This document shows, piece after piece, positions 36,225 to 47,809 of a stretch of DNA of 64,000 bases. Source of the stretch: Apium graveolens (Eukaryota > Streptophyta > Magnoliopsida > Apiales > Apiaceae); NCBI RefSeq assembly GCF_009905375.1, contig NC_133650.1, positions 67,645,669 to 67,709,668 on the forward strand. The letters run 5' to 3'. Position 1 is the stretch's first letter; every line of letters starts with the position of its first letter. The notes below the pieces were generated by a model, which did no database searches, was not told where the DNA came from, and saw only the letters and a list, made by a program, of their open reading frames with translations. The translations under genes were made by a program, and so were the position numbers.

Positions 36225-37369
36225 TCAAGCACGCAGTCGTGCCAGGTCGGGGTAACAGAATTCTGTTTCTATCAGGACTTTGAGAGTTTAAAGCCCTGGT
36301 CAATTATACAACATATATACACATAAATAAAGACGTTTTGCATAAGGAGAGATGTAAAAAAAAGCTAAGGAGAAGGAGTAAAGAAGACGGGAGAGCACAA
36401 TTCAACCAAGGCGAATCTAGTTTATTCTTGTGATTTTTTGTTTAAGTTGTAACGTTGGATACTAGTTTTCTTATTCTTGAACCTTTACTTGTGTTTCGTA
36501 CTTGGTTTTATTAAGTATAAAGACTACATTTATTATACCATGCTTTCATCGGAACCCATATTGATGATGAGTCCGATTATGGGCTAATCGTTATCGTGGG
36601 TTTCTACCGGATTTATTTATGGATTTCTTTAGTTGATTTATTTTGATTCCTTAGTGTGTGGTGATTGTATGATAACCTAGTATTGATTGTGCTTATTCAT
36701 CTTCTGAGCGTCGCGAACTAATAAGATAGTGTGTTAATTCTTAACGAAGCGAAAGTGAATTTAAGGATTTAGAACTTGCCATGCTAGCATAGGTTCATGT
36801 GTTATTGTTATGCATGATTCCTAGGTAATTTAAACCATCTTACTTATCCTATGTAATCACAATAGATAACTTGCACATTAAACCGTTATATTGTCAAATT
36901 CTATAGACATATAGGGTCTCAATATAATTGGTGTCTATTCAGCTTCTATCTCTTTTGTGGATGTCTGGTAGTATGGTACTCTTACAATGAAAGTTGGCGT
37001 TTATCAGTTTCGTGTTATCTGATTAGTGTCATCACCATTACATGCTAAGGTTAAGAATGAAAAGGCTATTGAATGAAGTACTTAATGAAGTTAGAATCTC
37101 ATGTTCGTGTTATATTATATAACTCTTTTGACTCTCTTTAGTTAATGTTCTCTAGTATAATTCTTATTAGTTAATCGTAGTATAATCAAAACCCAATTTA
37201 TATTCGTCTTAGCATTGAATAATAGCCATATCATTGTTGCATAAGTGCATAAATCACAAAGTTAATCTAAACCAGTCCCTTTGGAAACGAACTAGAAATA
37301 ATTCTATATTACTTGTGAACGCGTATACTTGCGTGAATTTTAGCGCGTGTTTAGCGACTAACACGTTTT

Positions 37370-37388
37370 TGGCGCCGCTGCCGGGGAC
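37370..37388 (+). other. B primer binding site (tRNA-Asp type)
   Basis: TGGCGCCGCTGCCGGGGAC, six bases after the LTR, differs by one base from the classic Athila/Tat TGGCGCCGTTGCCGGGGA. Confidence 0.9.
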
Positions 37389-37509
37389 TGCAGTGTTAAC
37401 TTTTTGTTTATGTGTTTGTCATCGGTGATCGTTAAAGTTCATTGACTCAGACATTGTTACTTACCTACTCTTTTTATTTGTCATGTTTCAGGTACTCTAG
37501 TGAGCGTGT

Positions 37510-38070
37510 ATGCATACGCGTTCGCGGGCTCGTAAGAGAACTCTGGATCAAACCGAGGAAGAAGCTGTAGTGATTCGAAGAAAAAGTAGCAGAAGAAGAG
37601 AAAGTCGAGGAACCAGCTCTAGTAGTGATGGGAGATCAAGTAGAAAATCCTAAGGCTCTGATGGACTATTCTCAGCCTAAGATCGATGATATTCAGTCGA
37701 GCATCATCAGACCAGCCATCTCGGCTAACACTTTTGAGATCAAGTTGAGCACGATTCAGATGATACATAACTCAGTTCAGTTTGGGGGTTCTCCTACTGA
37801 AGACCCCAACATGCACATGAGGGATTTCATCGAGATCTGCGTTACTTTAAAGTTCAATGGGGTGACTGAAGATGCTATCAAGTTGTGACTCTTCCCATTC
37901 TCTCTGAGGGATAAAGCAAAGTGCTGGTTACATTCTCTACCACCAGGGTCTATCACCACATGGGAGGATCTTGCTCAAAAGTTTCTCACTAAATTATTTC
38001 CTATGGCGAAGACTACTGCAATTAGGAATGCTCTTACTCAGTTTGCTCAGCAAACTGGAGAATCTCTGTG
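37510..38070 (+). pseudogene. B gag, N-terminal part
   Basis: An ATG at 37510 opens a basic start (MHTRSRARKRTLDQTEEEAV) that runs out of frame near 37625. The continuing frame (37625-37888) gives ISANTFEIKLSTIQMIHNSV and PTEDPNMHMRDFIEICVTLK, typical of Athila gag. A TGA stands in place of one residue at 37886-37888, after which SLRDKAKCWLHSLPPGSI and WEDLAQKFLTKLFP continue in frame. C1 ends it at 38070. Confidence 0.88.
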
Positions 38071-38282
38071 TGTTATTCCCTAACAATACAACAAAAATTA
38101 CAGAAGGGGGGTTGAATATAATTTTGGCTTCTTTTTCGAGATTTTAAAAACAGTTCTTAACTCGACAGATATATATGTGTTTTGATTTACAAAGTGCGGA
38201 ATGAAAGGATTAAATAAATCAAACACAAAGTAATAAAGACACAAGTCTTTAAAACTTTCTGGTGGATTTGAATGTTTCCACC

Positions 38283-38284
<2 letters not shown>

Positions 38285-38340
<56 letters not shown>
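38285..38340. repeat. (AT)n microsatellite
   Basis: About 28 uninterrupted AT units in the R/U5 part of the C1 LTR. The related C2 LTR fragment has a shorter run at the same place (58196-58231). Confidence 0.97.
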
Positions 38341-38344
<4 letters not shown>

Positions 38345-38490
38345 TTGAGAACTCTATGAAGCTCAAATTGGCTCACAGCTGCTTTACAAGTTGAACAAAC
38401 AAACTAGAGAGAAATTCTTGACAAGTATAGCTTTTTCTATTTCTCTCCTAAAATGTGTTTTCTTATTTATTTGTTCTACTAGCTACACTT

Positions 38491-38500
38491 GGTTTATATA
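38491..38500 (-). promoter_or_regulatory. TATA box of C1 LTR
   Basis: The minus strand reads TATATAAACC, downstream (in element sense) of the motif cluster at 38730-39046. Confidence 0.5.
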
Positions 38501-38729
38501 TCACCAAGTTTACATGGTAATAAGACAGGATAATAAAACAAAACCTATCAAGTCTAACTCCAAGGTGCTTCATTACTCTATTCCAGCATCTTTGAAAATC
38601 TTCATACCTTGCATGGAAATGGTAATGCTTCTTCGTTCTCAATTTCCTGCTAAACAGGCTGCCACATTCCTTTTGCAAACACCCAACGCATGTGACTGTG
38701 TTGTCACTGTTAACAGATATTTGAATTGA

Positions 38730-39046
38730 TCATCCGTCGGGTACATGCTTGTTATCCGTCAGGTAGCTTTGTTGATCATCCGTCGGGTAGTTATTTGACA
38801 ATTGACTCCATTTCACTTATGCAGAGTTACAAGACATCTCATATTTATAATTAATCAACCTATTCTGCATATTTACTAGTAGTCAACATGACCAATAAGC
38901 TCCTAGAGAATCTACATAAAGTTGTTTGCAAAAATGTGCTACATAACTTATTATTACATAAGCTACTCACTCGATGGATGTCAAATTATCATCCGTCAAG
39001 ACTATATTGAATCATCCGTCGGGACTATATTTGATCATCCATCGAG
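38730..39046. repeat. ATCCGTCGAG-like motifs in C1 U3
   Basis: Copies: 38732 ATCCGTCGGG, 38754 ATCCGTCAGG, 38778 ATCCGTCGGG, 38969 ACTCGATGGATG (inverted), 38991 ATCCGTCAAG, 39014 ATCCGTCGGG and 39037 ATCCATCGAG. Spacing is 21-25 bp within the two clusters. Confidence 0.9.
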
Positions 39047-39124
39047 TGCTACAAAATTCACTAAGTTAAATCTACTAAGGTATTTTGTATAATTTATCAT
39101 CAAGTTCACAACATATTCCTAACA

Positions 39125-39138
39125 ATCTCCCCCAATTT
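39125..39138 (-). other. C1 polypurine tract
   Basis: The minus strand reads AAATTGGGGGAGAT directly before TGTTAGGAATATG. Confidence 0.9.
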
Positions 39139-39329
39139 ATGTCTACTGGAATTGTAGCCATAAATTAAGAGAAACTTGATGATAACAAAACACTCTAAGA
39201 ATACAGATTGAAAATAGTAGATAAAATAGATAAGTGCTACAATATTTACTGAAAATTGAACAATGCAAAGTATACAAAGAATAGCTCACAATCATTATCA
39301 AGGTGTTCCTCTAGTATGAGCAGATAAGT

Positions 39330-40920
39330 CTATTTCCTTGATTGTCTAGGTTTCTTCCCAAGCCTCCTGTTGTTCTCTTCTATCTGTTTTTGGAGTTGTC
39401 TATGGAATTCAAGTTCATCAGCTTTTGAGAGATCTAGCATTACTTGTATTTCCAACAAAGTCCCATTCCTAGAGATACTTAACTAGTCCTCCAATCTGAA
39501 AAATCTTTTAACTCCCTTTTCATCCCTGAATTCCATCAATAAATAAGGCCTTAAATGCACTCTGTTTCCTATGAAGGGAATTGATAGAGTTTTTGGAAGT
39601 GCATCTTTAGCTTTATTACTCCTCAGCTCCTCAATCTTCTTTAGAACCAGTCTCCTTGCAGTCACATTGTACCCAACGTTCTTTTTGAAGGATGAGTAGA
39701 TCTTTATTAGAACAGATTGGCTTTCTAGAAGGATCCTGTGAAGTGGCCATATGATCTCTTTTCCTCTCTTGTATTTGAATACCTGCCTTTCAGGTAGATG
39801 TCTGTAAGCATCAATTCCTCTAACTTCTTCCAATTCATCTAAGTAGAGGTTAATGTCAGAAAACTCTTTGATGTCACAGATGTATAATATATCTCCTTTG
39901 TTGACTGTGGATTGAGATTTGACTAGGGTATTGGATTTGAGAGTCACTGGTTTCACTTTCTTACTTTCTCTAATCTTTGTCTTCTTTGGCTTGAAGATAG
40001 GAAAGTTCAGCTCAGGAATTGGCAAACTATCCCAGTCCACTGGCTCATCCTTTGGAATTATGGGCTCACCATGAATATTCCTAGTTTGATCCAGCACCTT
40101 GAATTCTTCAAATACCACTGAGGGTTTTGATGTTTGAGTTGAAGTTGTGGACTTTTTAGGAATTTGGTCTTCCATTTCTTCATCACTAAAGTCCAATTTT
40201 CTCTTGGAATGGAGCTTGTATTTGAATCTTCTTTTCTGTTGTGGTTCTTCTTGCACTTTCTGATCCTTAAGTTCAGCAATTACAGTTGGTTGTGCAGGAA
40301 TTCTGTTGTGGTTTTTATAGCTTGAAGCTTGGCCAAGATAGCAGCTTGCTTCTTCTTTTGTTTAAGCTTTTTAGCATGCAAAGTAGTTTGCTTCTTTTCT
40401 TGCTGATTCTTTCTTTCTCTTCCTTCTTAGCTTCCACAAACTTGGGGTGTCCAGCCACCACACAAATTTCCTTACCATTTCTGTAAATCTTAGTTAATCT
40501 TCTTTTGAGTGCTGAATCAGCTGGATCTTTGTAAAAGGCAATTGACCTAGCCAACAGCTTCTTCTCATCTGGCCTAGGTGTCTCATACACAATATCCATA
40601 GGATTTTTGTCTGAGAACTTTGAGTAGTTCCTTTTAGGCTTCATGATTAGATCTGTTTTGAGAGATTTGATGCAAGATTTTTAGCCTTTTTCCAAATAAT
40701 TCATACTCATTTCATTCACAGAAATGTTCTTGACTTGAGAGTGATGAATGAATGTTTTGTCTGGCTTCTGAATTGGCCCAAACTTTTGTTGAATTTCTGC
40801 ATCTATTTTCCTCCATTGTTCTTTTAACTCCTTCTCAGCTGCTGCTACATCAATCTTTAGCAGCTTGTTATCTGTGTTTAATTTTACTGCTGCTAGATTT
40901 ATTATGTCAATGTTGTCCAT
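39330..40920 (-). pseudogene. C1 extra ORF, C-terminal part
   Basis: The C-terminal third of the protein after pol. The frame 39483-40256 is open for 257 codons and is basic, with LPIPELNFPIFKPKKTKI and RHLPERQVFKYKRGKEIIWP. After one in-frame stop at 39480 it continues with SRNGTLLEIQVMLDLSKADE and ends at 39330. Upstream frames 40315-40644 and 40681-40920 carry Lys-rich sequence and IDVAAAEKELKEQWRKIDAE, likely helical. Frameshifts separate the parts. No known domain, signal peptide or transmembrane segment is seen. Sireviruses often carry such an ORF in the env position; its role is unknown. Confidence 0.65.
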
Positions 40921-40979
40921 GACTGGTGGCTTTGTGAAGCAATTGTTGGTACAATCACTTTGCTGACTTGTATGTTGAG

Positions 40980-41040
40980 CTGTTTCTCCCCCTCACTTGA
41001 GCCTTTCTCCCCCATACTTGAGCCTTTCTCCCCCTTTTGT
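40980..41040 (-). repeat. Three PPT-like GGGGGAGAAAGGCT repeats
   Basis: The plus strand reads TTTCTCCCCCTCACTTGAGC, then TTTCTCCCCCATACTTGAGC, then TTTCTCCCCCTTTT, at about 21-bp intervals. On the minus strand these are purine tracts like the true PPT, placed within the extra ORF region. Confidence 0.85.
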
Positions 41041-43199
41041 TATCATCAAGTTGTTGAGTGGGAGGGAGTTAAGCAGCTACCAATTATTGAAGTAGAGTAG
41101 TCTGAGTTTCTTGATTAGTGAGTATCTTGGCCATTGACTTCTCTACATCAGATAATCTTCAGTCCATGGCCTTAACTTTTCTATTGAGATCAGCCCCCTT
41201 CCTTATCTTTTGAGCTATTTCAGTCATGGTGGTTCCATGAATTATAACATCCAACCTTGCTATGAAATCCTGTTTTACTTCAGAAATTTCTTGCTTGATT
41301 TCATCCACACTCTGACTGTGTTGGAGGGCTTGAATTTTGTGCAGTTGGAGTGCGTCAAGGTGAGCTGTGAGTAGCTTCTTTGTGCTGGCATTAGTAGATG
41401 ATTGAATGGTTGTTTGGGTGTCATGGATCAGCTTGAATAGTGTTGATTGGAGATGTGAGTAGGAACATTCTTTTGTTAGCATCCAGGAAGGAATATTTGC
41501 ATCTCCCCCTATGCTCATGATGTCTTCCTCATCATCCCCACCAGCATCCCCAAATGAATCTTCATCCAGTTTAAAATCACTTCCAGTGGTGGAAGGCATA
41601 GCAGTGATTGCATCCTTTGCTCTTTGAAGAGATTGTGTAGTGTGCATCAAATTTAGCATCCTTTCAGCCTCCTCATTGCCCTGCACAGCTAGAGTTTGGT
41701 AAGCTGTAACAGGATGAGTAAATGTCTCAGCATCCAGGGAAATAGAATCTATGACAACTTGATATTCTTGCTTAAATAACCTTTCCCTTTCTGCATCATT
41801 GACACTCTTGACTCACTTACAATGGATTCAATCCTTATCACTCCTGTACCTACTTTTCTATTATGATCTCTCTCTTTTTGCATCAAGGGCTCCCCTTGGC
41901 TTCCCACCCTCACACCCTCACTTTACTATCTAAGGTGGGACTCCTCTCACTCACTTTTTCCAGTGCTGAAGAAATGGACTGCATGGATTCACTCTTATTC
42001 TCTCCTTTTTCCTAGGAGCAACCCATCATCTCACTCAATTCACTCCCTTCCATCAGCCCTAAGAGTGATTGTACTACTACTAAGTCTTCTGCACTTGTGA
42101 GAATTGAAGAAATTTAAAGTTGTGCAGAGACACCCGATGGATGAGGAATATCCATCAGGATAGTAGTTTGGCTATCCGACGGATGACTGCTGTTAGGCTT
42201 ATCCATCGGGATACAATCACTACTCGACGGATGATGAATATCCATCGAGAAAGAAGAAATGCATGAGTTTGGAGTGGAGACTATTGTAGACTCTGTGCAG
42301 ATTGATGAAAATTTTGGCACAGATGTCTCAACAGACTCCAAAAGAAATGGCAAATGAGCCAACAAATCATCCAAAAGATGATGCTCACTTGCTTGGATTT
42401 TTGGCTTCTCCACAAGAGTTAAAGATGGAGAATTTGGAAGTGATGCATTTATCATGTCAATATCCACCGAGTGTGTGGGAGAATTTGGTATATCAGATGC
42501 TTCAATTGTTAAAGATTTTGGCTGTGACTCCATATTTATTGGAGTCACATCAACCTGACTTTGAGATGGTGCAGTGACTGGGTCTTTAGCACCAGTTTGC
42601 ACTGTGTGTGTGCCCTGTGCATCCCCAAGGGTTTTTGATCTTTTCTTTCTAGCATAAGTTTGTGGTGAGCTAGTGTCCTTTCCCCGCTTGGCCTGTGCTC
42701 ATGGTTGGGAGCTTGTTTTAATAGTAACATCCTTTTGGGAGGATGAAACTAGAATTGAGCTTAATTCCTTATTAACAACCACAGTTTGTTGGGAAACTGT
42801 GGTATGGCTAGGTTTGGGTACACTCTTCTCACCAGCCTAATCCTTAGGGTTTCTTTGATTTTCACCTTGTCCCTCACCTTTCTCACTCACCTTCACACTC
42901 CCCTCCTTTTGTTTAGTGGATTTTGTAACTTGTTTCTTTTGAAAAAAACTAGAGGGGGCTTTCTTAGACTTGGATCTTGAAATTTGTGATTTAGTAGCTT
43001 GGGTAGGCATCTGTTGGGTCATTGACACAAATGCCATTGCTATATTTGAAGGCAAAGAAGTATGTGAGGTTGGAAGAGTGGAGACAGTAGAACTTACCTA
43101 ACTTACCTGAGGTCCCTCCATGATTGGAAAATAAAAGAGAGACACCTCTTTGTGGTGGTTTGTCCTATTGAGATCTGCAATAATCCTTCTTTCTTGAAC
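41041..43199 (-). pseudogene. C1 extra ORF, middle part
   Basis: Three decayed frames. 42837-43055 is Lys/Ser/Gln-rich and disordered. 42114-42602 is Ser/Pro-rich and encodes the motif cluster as repeated peptide (MDIHHPSSS, MDIPHPSG). 41159-41686 has an acidic DEDSFGDAGGDDEEDIMSIG part followed by a probable coiled coil (LQLHKIQALQHSQSVDEIKQ to the C-terminus). Stops and frameshifts divide them. Confidence 0.6.
42133..42250. repeat. ATCCGTCGAG-like motifs inside extra ORF
   Basis: Six copies: 42133 CCGATGGATGA (inverted), 42150 ATCCATCAGG, 42174 ATCCGACGGATGA (both orientations overlapped), 42201 ATCCATCGGG, 42222 ACTCGACGGATGA (inverted) and 42240 ATCCATCGAG. They are translated as repeated D-I/K-P-HPS peptides. 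Confidence 0.9.
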
Positions 43200-43886
43200 C
43201 TAACAATTCAGCTTATTGGTTGGGTTCTCAATCACAATGTTCTCAATGAGATGGTTTGCAAGCATCATAAAGAATCTAGCATAATAGACACTTTTACCTC
43301 TCTTATTGAGTTCTCCTAACTTAAAGCCTAACTCAAAAAAAACCAAGTCATTGAAATTAAAGTAATTATCAGTAACTAGCATGTAAAGCATGTTAAGCAT
43401 AGAAATGTTAACAGAATCAAAGTTACTAATCTTACCAGAGAATACCTTAGTTACCACATTACACATAAAGCCCCATTCCTTTCTAAGACCTAACCTCCTA
43501 ATTTCACTTAACTTAGAGGTAGTAAGTGCATAGCCCATGGAATTTTGCTTGTTAACTATGTCATTGTCTGTCTGTGGAGCAGTAGCAGTATTATCAGGAA
43601 TTCTAAAGCATGCTTTGACGATGTCACTATTTATGCAAAACTGCTTACCTTTTAGGGTGAATGTAATGGTTTTGTCAGTAGAGTTGTACACTGTAGTTGT
43701 CCATATCTCCTCTACAACCTCACAGTAGATAGTGGGAGATTCCAGCATAGCATAACTGAGTTTGCAGTTCTTCACAAAATCCATCATCTTGTGAAACTCA
43801 CCAGAATGTTGAATCTCCTTGTTCACAAGAGCTGTGAAGTTGTTCTTTTCATAGATATATCCAGTTTCAGACATGATTTTTGTCAC
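43200..43886 (-). pseudogene. C1 extra ORF, N-terminal domain, split by D
   Basis: A clean 220-codon frame starting, after the junction, at SETGYIYEKNNFTALVNKEI. It resembles the plant retrotransposon-encoded domain that follows pol in Sirevirus-like elements: helical and hydrophilic, with AFKLxxG-like segments (ELGFKLGELNKRGKSVYYAR) near the end, and it stops at 43200. Its apparent first codons lie in the D LTR. The original start is the ATG at 57143, just beyond the other end of D. Removing D and one ATTTT copy would restore one continuous frame. No stop has arisen in it, so D disrupted it recently. The function is unknown. Confidence 0.75.
43876..43880. repeat. Target-site duplication of D, left copy
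   Basis: ATTTT immediately left of the D LTR. The identical ATTTT stands at 57124-57128, right of the other LTR. Confidence 0.95.
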
Positions 43887-46800
43887 ACCCCCAACTTAAA
43901 TAGCGAAATAAATATAGCTATTACATCTTTTTAATGAAGAATACACAACCAAAATCCAAGATCTTACAGTTTAGGGTTTGGAACAGCCCAACACTACCAA
44001 CTTTTACATCTGATTACAAATACCGAGTCCTCACACAACTATTATTACTTATTCTACCTGAGCTCGAACATAAGCATCAGCATCACAGGTCTTACGGGCA
44101 GTCTGCTTGAATCTAACCATAGCTGCTAGCTGTAATATAAGGGTAAAGCAAGAAGTGAGCCAAAAGCTCAGCAAGTGCTAATAGTACAACGCAAAACATA
44201 AATCGAGATATACCTTTAGGAATGACAATGGAAAGACATAATCAATGATAACGAGAGATAAAACTTATGTGAGTTGGCATCATTTTACTTGCATCAAAAC
44301 AAATTTTAAAAAAATCATTCTTAATCAAAATCATTTTATGACGCTACGGATTACAGCCGGTGATCAGCCGCGAAGTAATCCCGAACCTCGCTGGGTTCTA
44401 AAACATTATTGGGAATCCCTAGGCAACTTTTAAGCCTAATATAAGTGTGGAAAGGACTCGCGTCTCAGTCCAGATCCACCATTCAAAGAAAACATTTATC
44501 CCCCTTTGGGACTGAAAAATCCACATTTTAATCATTTTAAAAACTGATGCCGATTTATGACAAAATCTCTTTCGACTGTAATCATTTTTATCAAGGGATT
44601 ATAGATCAACTTGAAACACTGGAAATACGACACTAAATCTCAGGGCCATGATCCATTAGACTTTACTATATTAGGGTAATTGAGAAGTTTCCATAAACAA
44701 GAACTTTGACAAGGAAATTGAGCAAGGCTATTGGATAATATGAAAGAGTAATGCCAAACTAGGCTTAAAGCAATGGTTGTAGACAAGGTATAGGTATTAG
44801 AACATCAAGAAGATAAGCATCACTGGTTCCAATAGGATAGAGGTGTTAAAATATAAAGAAAGTGATCATCAGCTCAAGATATAACAGGGTATCAAGCTTT
44901 TAGGGTAAGGATAGGGTTATCAAACAATCATGAATGAATTTAAGAAATGATTGGCTTTTAGGTATCAAGATAAAGTTTCTATCGAGGTTATTTCAAGAGT
45001 TGAATCAAAGCATCAGGGTGCAATATCAAGATTTCTCAGGGATCAATAGCATGATAATCAAAAGGATCAATAAGGTATTATAACAAATCTCTATTTTATC
45101 ATGGCATTAAACTATCATGAAAGACTTTTGAACTACTTGCAATACGTACTCGAGGGTTCATGGCATCTCTATGTAACTCAAGGATAAACAAAAGATACGC
45201 TTGATTTAAATATATCAAAATGACTCAGGACAATTGCATCGATATATATGAACTGTTTACAGTAAATACGAAGGTCAAGTTGAATCACTTGCCTTGAGAT
45301 AGACAGGTCTGGTCTGACTGGTAGGAGCAACAACTGGAGCTTCACTCGACTTTTATGGCAAGTTTTCCCTCGTCTCGAGATCCTACATAAATAATAATAA
45401 TCCTCATTATAATATATTCTTACCATCTTAACCTATTTACAACCCGAAATTAAACATGGATGGCACTTAGGCCTATACGCACTTAATTCATATCCACCAT
45501 TATATTTTCAAATGTACACACGTAGCCACATAATCACATATCGTATATTAATACCAAATAACATCATATACACCATAATGCCACACTAGGCTTGGATGAT
45601 CTCGACTCACCACTTAAGTCACTTGGTCGCTAACTAAACAAAGTCTTCAAATTTGGGCTTCCTAACTCAATGTGCCTTTCCTAAATTATCCAAAACCTAT
45701 TGACCCTCACTTGTGCCTTTTTCTCTAATGACCTTATACTATCTTACAACTATGGTGGTTGACCTAATACTCACTTCTAAGTGTTCTAAAACTATGTGAT
45801 AAGTGAAAGTGCTCACTGGTGCAAATTTCAGAATGGTAACTAAGGTTTCTTGAGTGCATTAGACACTCTTAAACTACAAGTTTTTCTTCAAAATTTTTAC
45901 ACAAGACTCTCCTGACCTAAGGGCATCTCACAAGCTTGATGTGGCTCAAAGGCCTGGCTTGGGCCTTCTTGGGCCTAAGCTAAAAGTCCAAGGTTCCCCT
46001 GTTTTTCTGGGAAGAAAATGCCCTGACTTGAATTATCTTGTGACACATGGTTCTAGCTCATATCCTATGAACTATGGTTGGAAAAACTTCTCTGACATAC
46101 CCTCTAACTAAGGCCCAATTGGGCCTAATGAGGGCCTACCCATGACATGGCCAAATCTCCCTATTTCTAAGTTGCAACAAAACTGTCCCCTGCTGGACAG
46201 ATTTTGTTATTCTACTTGGGCACCTAACCAAATGACATGCAAACCTCCAACCAACTCCTAAAACCTATTATATACTCCCCATACTTACTTCTGGTAGCTT
46301 GGGCCTCAAAGTGCACATCAATGACATGGTCAAAACTCACTCTAAACCTCAGGGTACTAAACTGATTTTTCTGCAGAAACTATAACTCTCATTTTTCCAA
46401 GGCTTTGACTTGACAAACCTATCTAACAACAACTCAAAACTTAAACAAAGACTTATACATGGTATTCTACTGAACTAACTCCTTTATTCTCAAAATAACA
46501 TTGGGTGAGATCATCCATGCCTAAAAACAACAACATGCAACTAAATATATAACATGCAACTCATGGAAAGCACATAACAAGATTTCGGCTAGGCATAAAG
46601 TTGTAAATGCTTGCAAAATCAACTTGCACCTAATACTTATCCTTAATAATTATGAAATATAACTCCTTTTAAGTATTAATAAGAAATTCATCATGGAAAC
46701 AATCTATTTAAGCACATCTATTTCGAATTTTATAGATAACAACATGATTTCGAAAAGAATAGCATGCAAAACATGGTTGATCATCATTTTAATGTCTTAA

Positions 46801-47775
46801 AACTAGCATGCATGGCTAAACATAAATTTATAATGAGATTTCAGTAGCATGCAAAGGATTTTAAAGCATGATATCTCCATAAAACACTTAGTTAGCACAT
46901 ATACATAATATATCTCATAGAGAGCTCTTGAATTCACAAGAATCAAGAGTTTCTCTTTGGAGATCACACAAAACTACACATGCAACCATGAAACTTCATC
47001 TTTCAAATCACAAAACTCTTGGGAAGTATATAAAATAAATGTAGGTGAAAGAATTACACTAGGGAAGATGAGAAATGGAATGAAAAATGGAAGGGAGTGG
47101 GGGAAATGGGGTTCGGCCGAGAGCAAAAGGGAGGGAGGGGAAGAGAGAAATTTTTGTGGTGTGTTGGAGTGTGAAATGATGAATGACTTCTCTCCACTTT
47201 GATTTGTTTGTTTTATGCTATTTGGTTGACAAGTAATGAGTGGAAGTGAGAACTTACAAAAATGTCCCTTGGCTAAAGTTAGGCCATTTTGCATGCAAGG
47301 CTAAGGTAGTAATTTGGTAATAATCAAATGAGTTAGTGGGGTTGGAAAAGTCTTATTTGCCCTTTGAGAGAATAGAAAGAGAGTTTGCATGCAAGGTTAT
47401 TCATGTAATTTGATAATTATAACAAATAAAATTTGTAAAGATTTATTTTTATAAAATAAAATACAAGTTCAAAAATTATAAAATTTATACCATAAAATAA
47501 CTTGTATTTTTAGAGACTTTATAAAATCATTTTCAAAATTTGTGATCAAAATGCCTTTTAAAAGAAGATTTTTCCAAAGCTTAGAATATTCCTTATAAAT
47601 CAAAAATAAAGAAATTAAATAAACTCTTGCTTTGAAAAATCATATACTACCCAAAGCAAATTTATAATGCAGAAATTTTCACTCACACAAACGTACAATC
47701 ATTGAATATATTTTCATTTGACTTAATATTATACCAAATTCACAAATAATATTACATAAAATGCCGGTCGTAACA
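43881..47775 (-). repeat. D 3' LTR
   Basis: Plus-strand ends are TGTCACACCCCCAAC and GCCGGTCGTAACA. It matches 53227-57123 almost base for base. Open frames within it (44245-44433, 46957-47294) occur identically in both LTRs and have no recognised product. Confidence 0.97.
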
Positions 47776-47790
47776 TCCTCTCCCCCTTAA
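47776..47790 (-). other. D polypurine tract
   Basis: The minus strand reads TTAAGGGGGAGAGGA directly before TGTTACGACCGG. It lies only 20 bp after the end of the polyprotein frame. Confidence 0.9.
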
Positions 47791-47809
47791 GGGATTCTGT
47801 CCCCAGAAT

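Larger units (their letters stand above)
34176..37363 (+). repeat. B 5' LTR, interrupted by solo LTR F
   Basis: It starts TGTTGTGTGGTATTTATG and ends TTTAGCGACTAACA. The segments 34176-34493 and 36230-37363 align in order with the complement of the A LTR. The 1731-bp solo LTR sits in the GC-rich block. The part 36400-37363 is the complement, with drift, of 25072-26050. Confidence 0.88.
34176..38070 (+). mobile_element. B: Athila-type element, 5' portion
   Basis: Plus-strand 5' LTR, PBS, leader and start of gag, inserted in the gag of A in the opposite orientation and itself interrupted at 38071 by C1. Its LTR (without the solo LTR insert) is about 1.45 kb and related to that of A. Head-to-head Athila copies thus stand side by side. 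Confidence 0.88.
38071..39124 (-). repeat. C1 3' LTR
   Basis: 1054 bp with ends TGTTATTCCC and TTCCTAACA, and the PPT directly at its right. It contains a minus-strand TATA box (38491-38500), a long AT microsatellite (38285-38340) and seven copies of the ATCCGTCGAG-like motif (38730-39046) in U3. The U5 end has the AGAAGGGGGGTTGAAT block shared with C2, E, G and S. Confidence 0.88.

Noticed and set aside
34176..37363. The B LTR as the inverted 5' LTR of A
   Set aside because: It is followed by its own PBS and gag on the plus strand, so it belongs to a separate element.
38098..38376. Open frame with an Ile-Tyr repeat
   Set aside because: Translation of the AT microsatellite in the C1 LTR.
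44245..47294. Frames of 62-106 codons present in two identical copies (again at 53591-56642)
   Set aside because: They are inside the D LTRs, so conservation only reflects recent insertion, not selection on protein.
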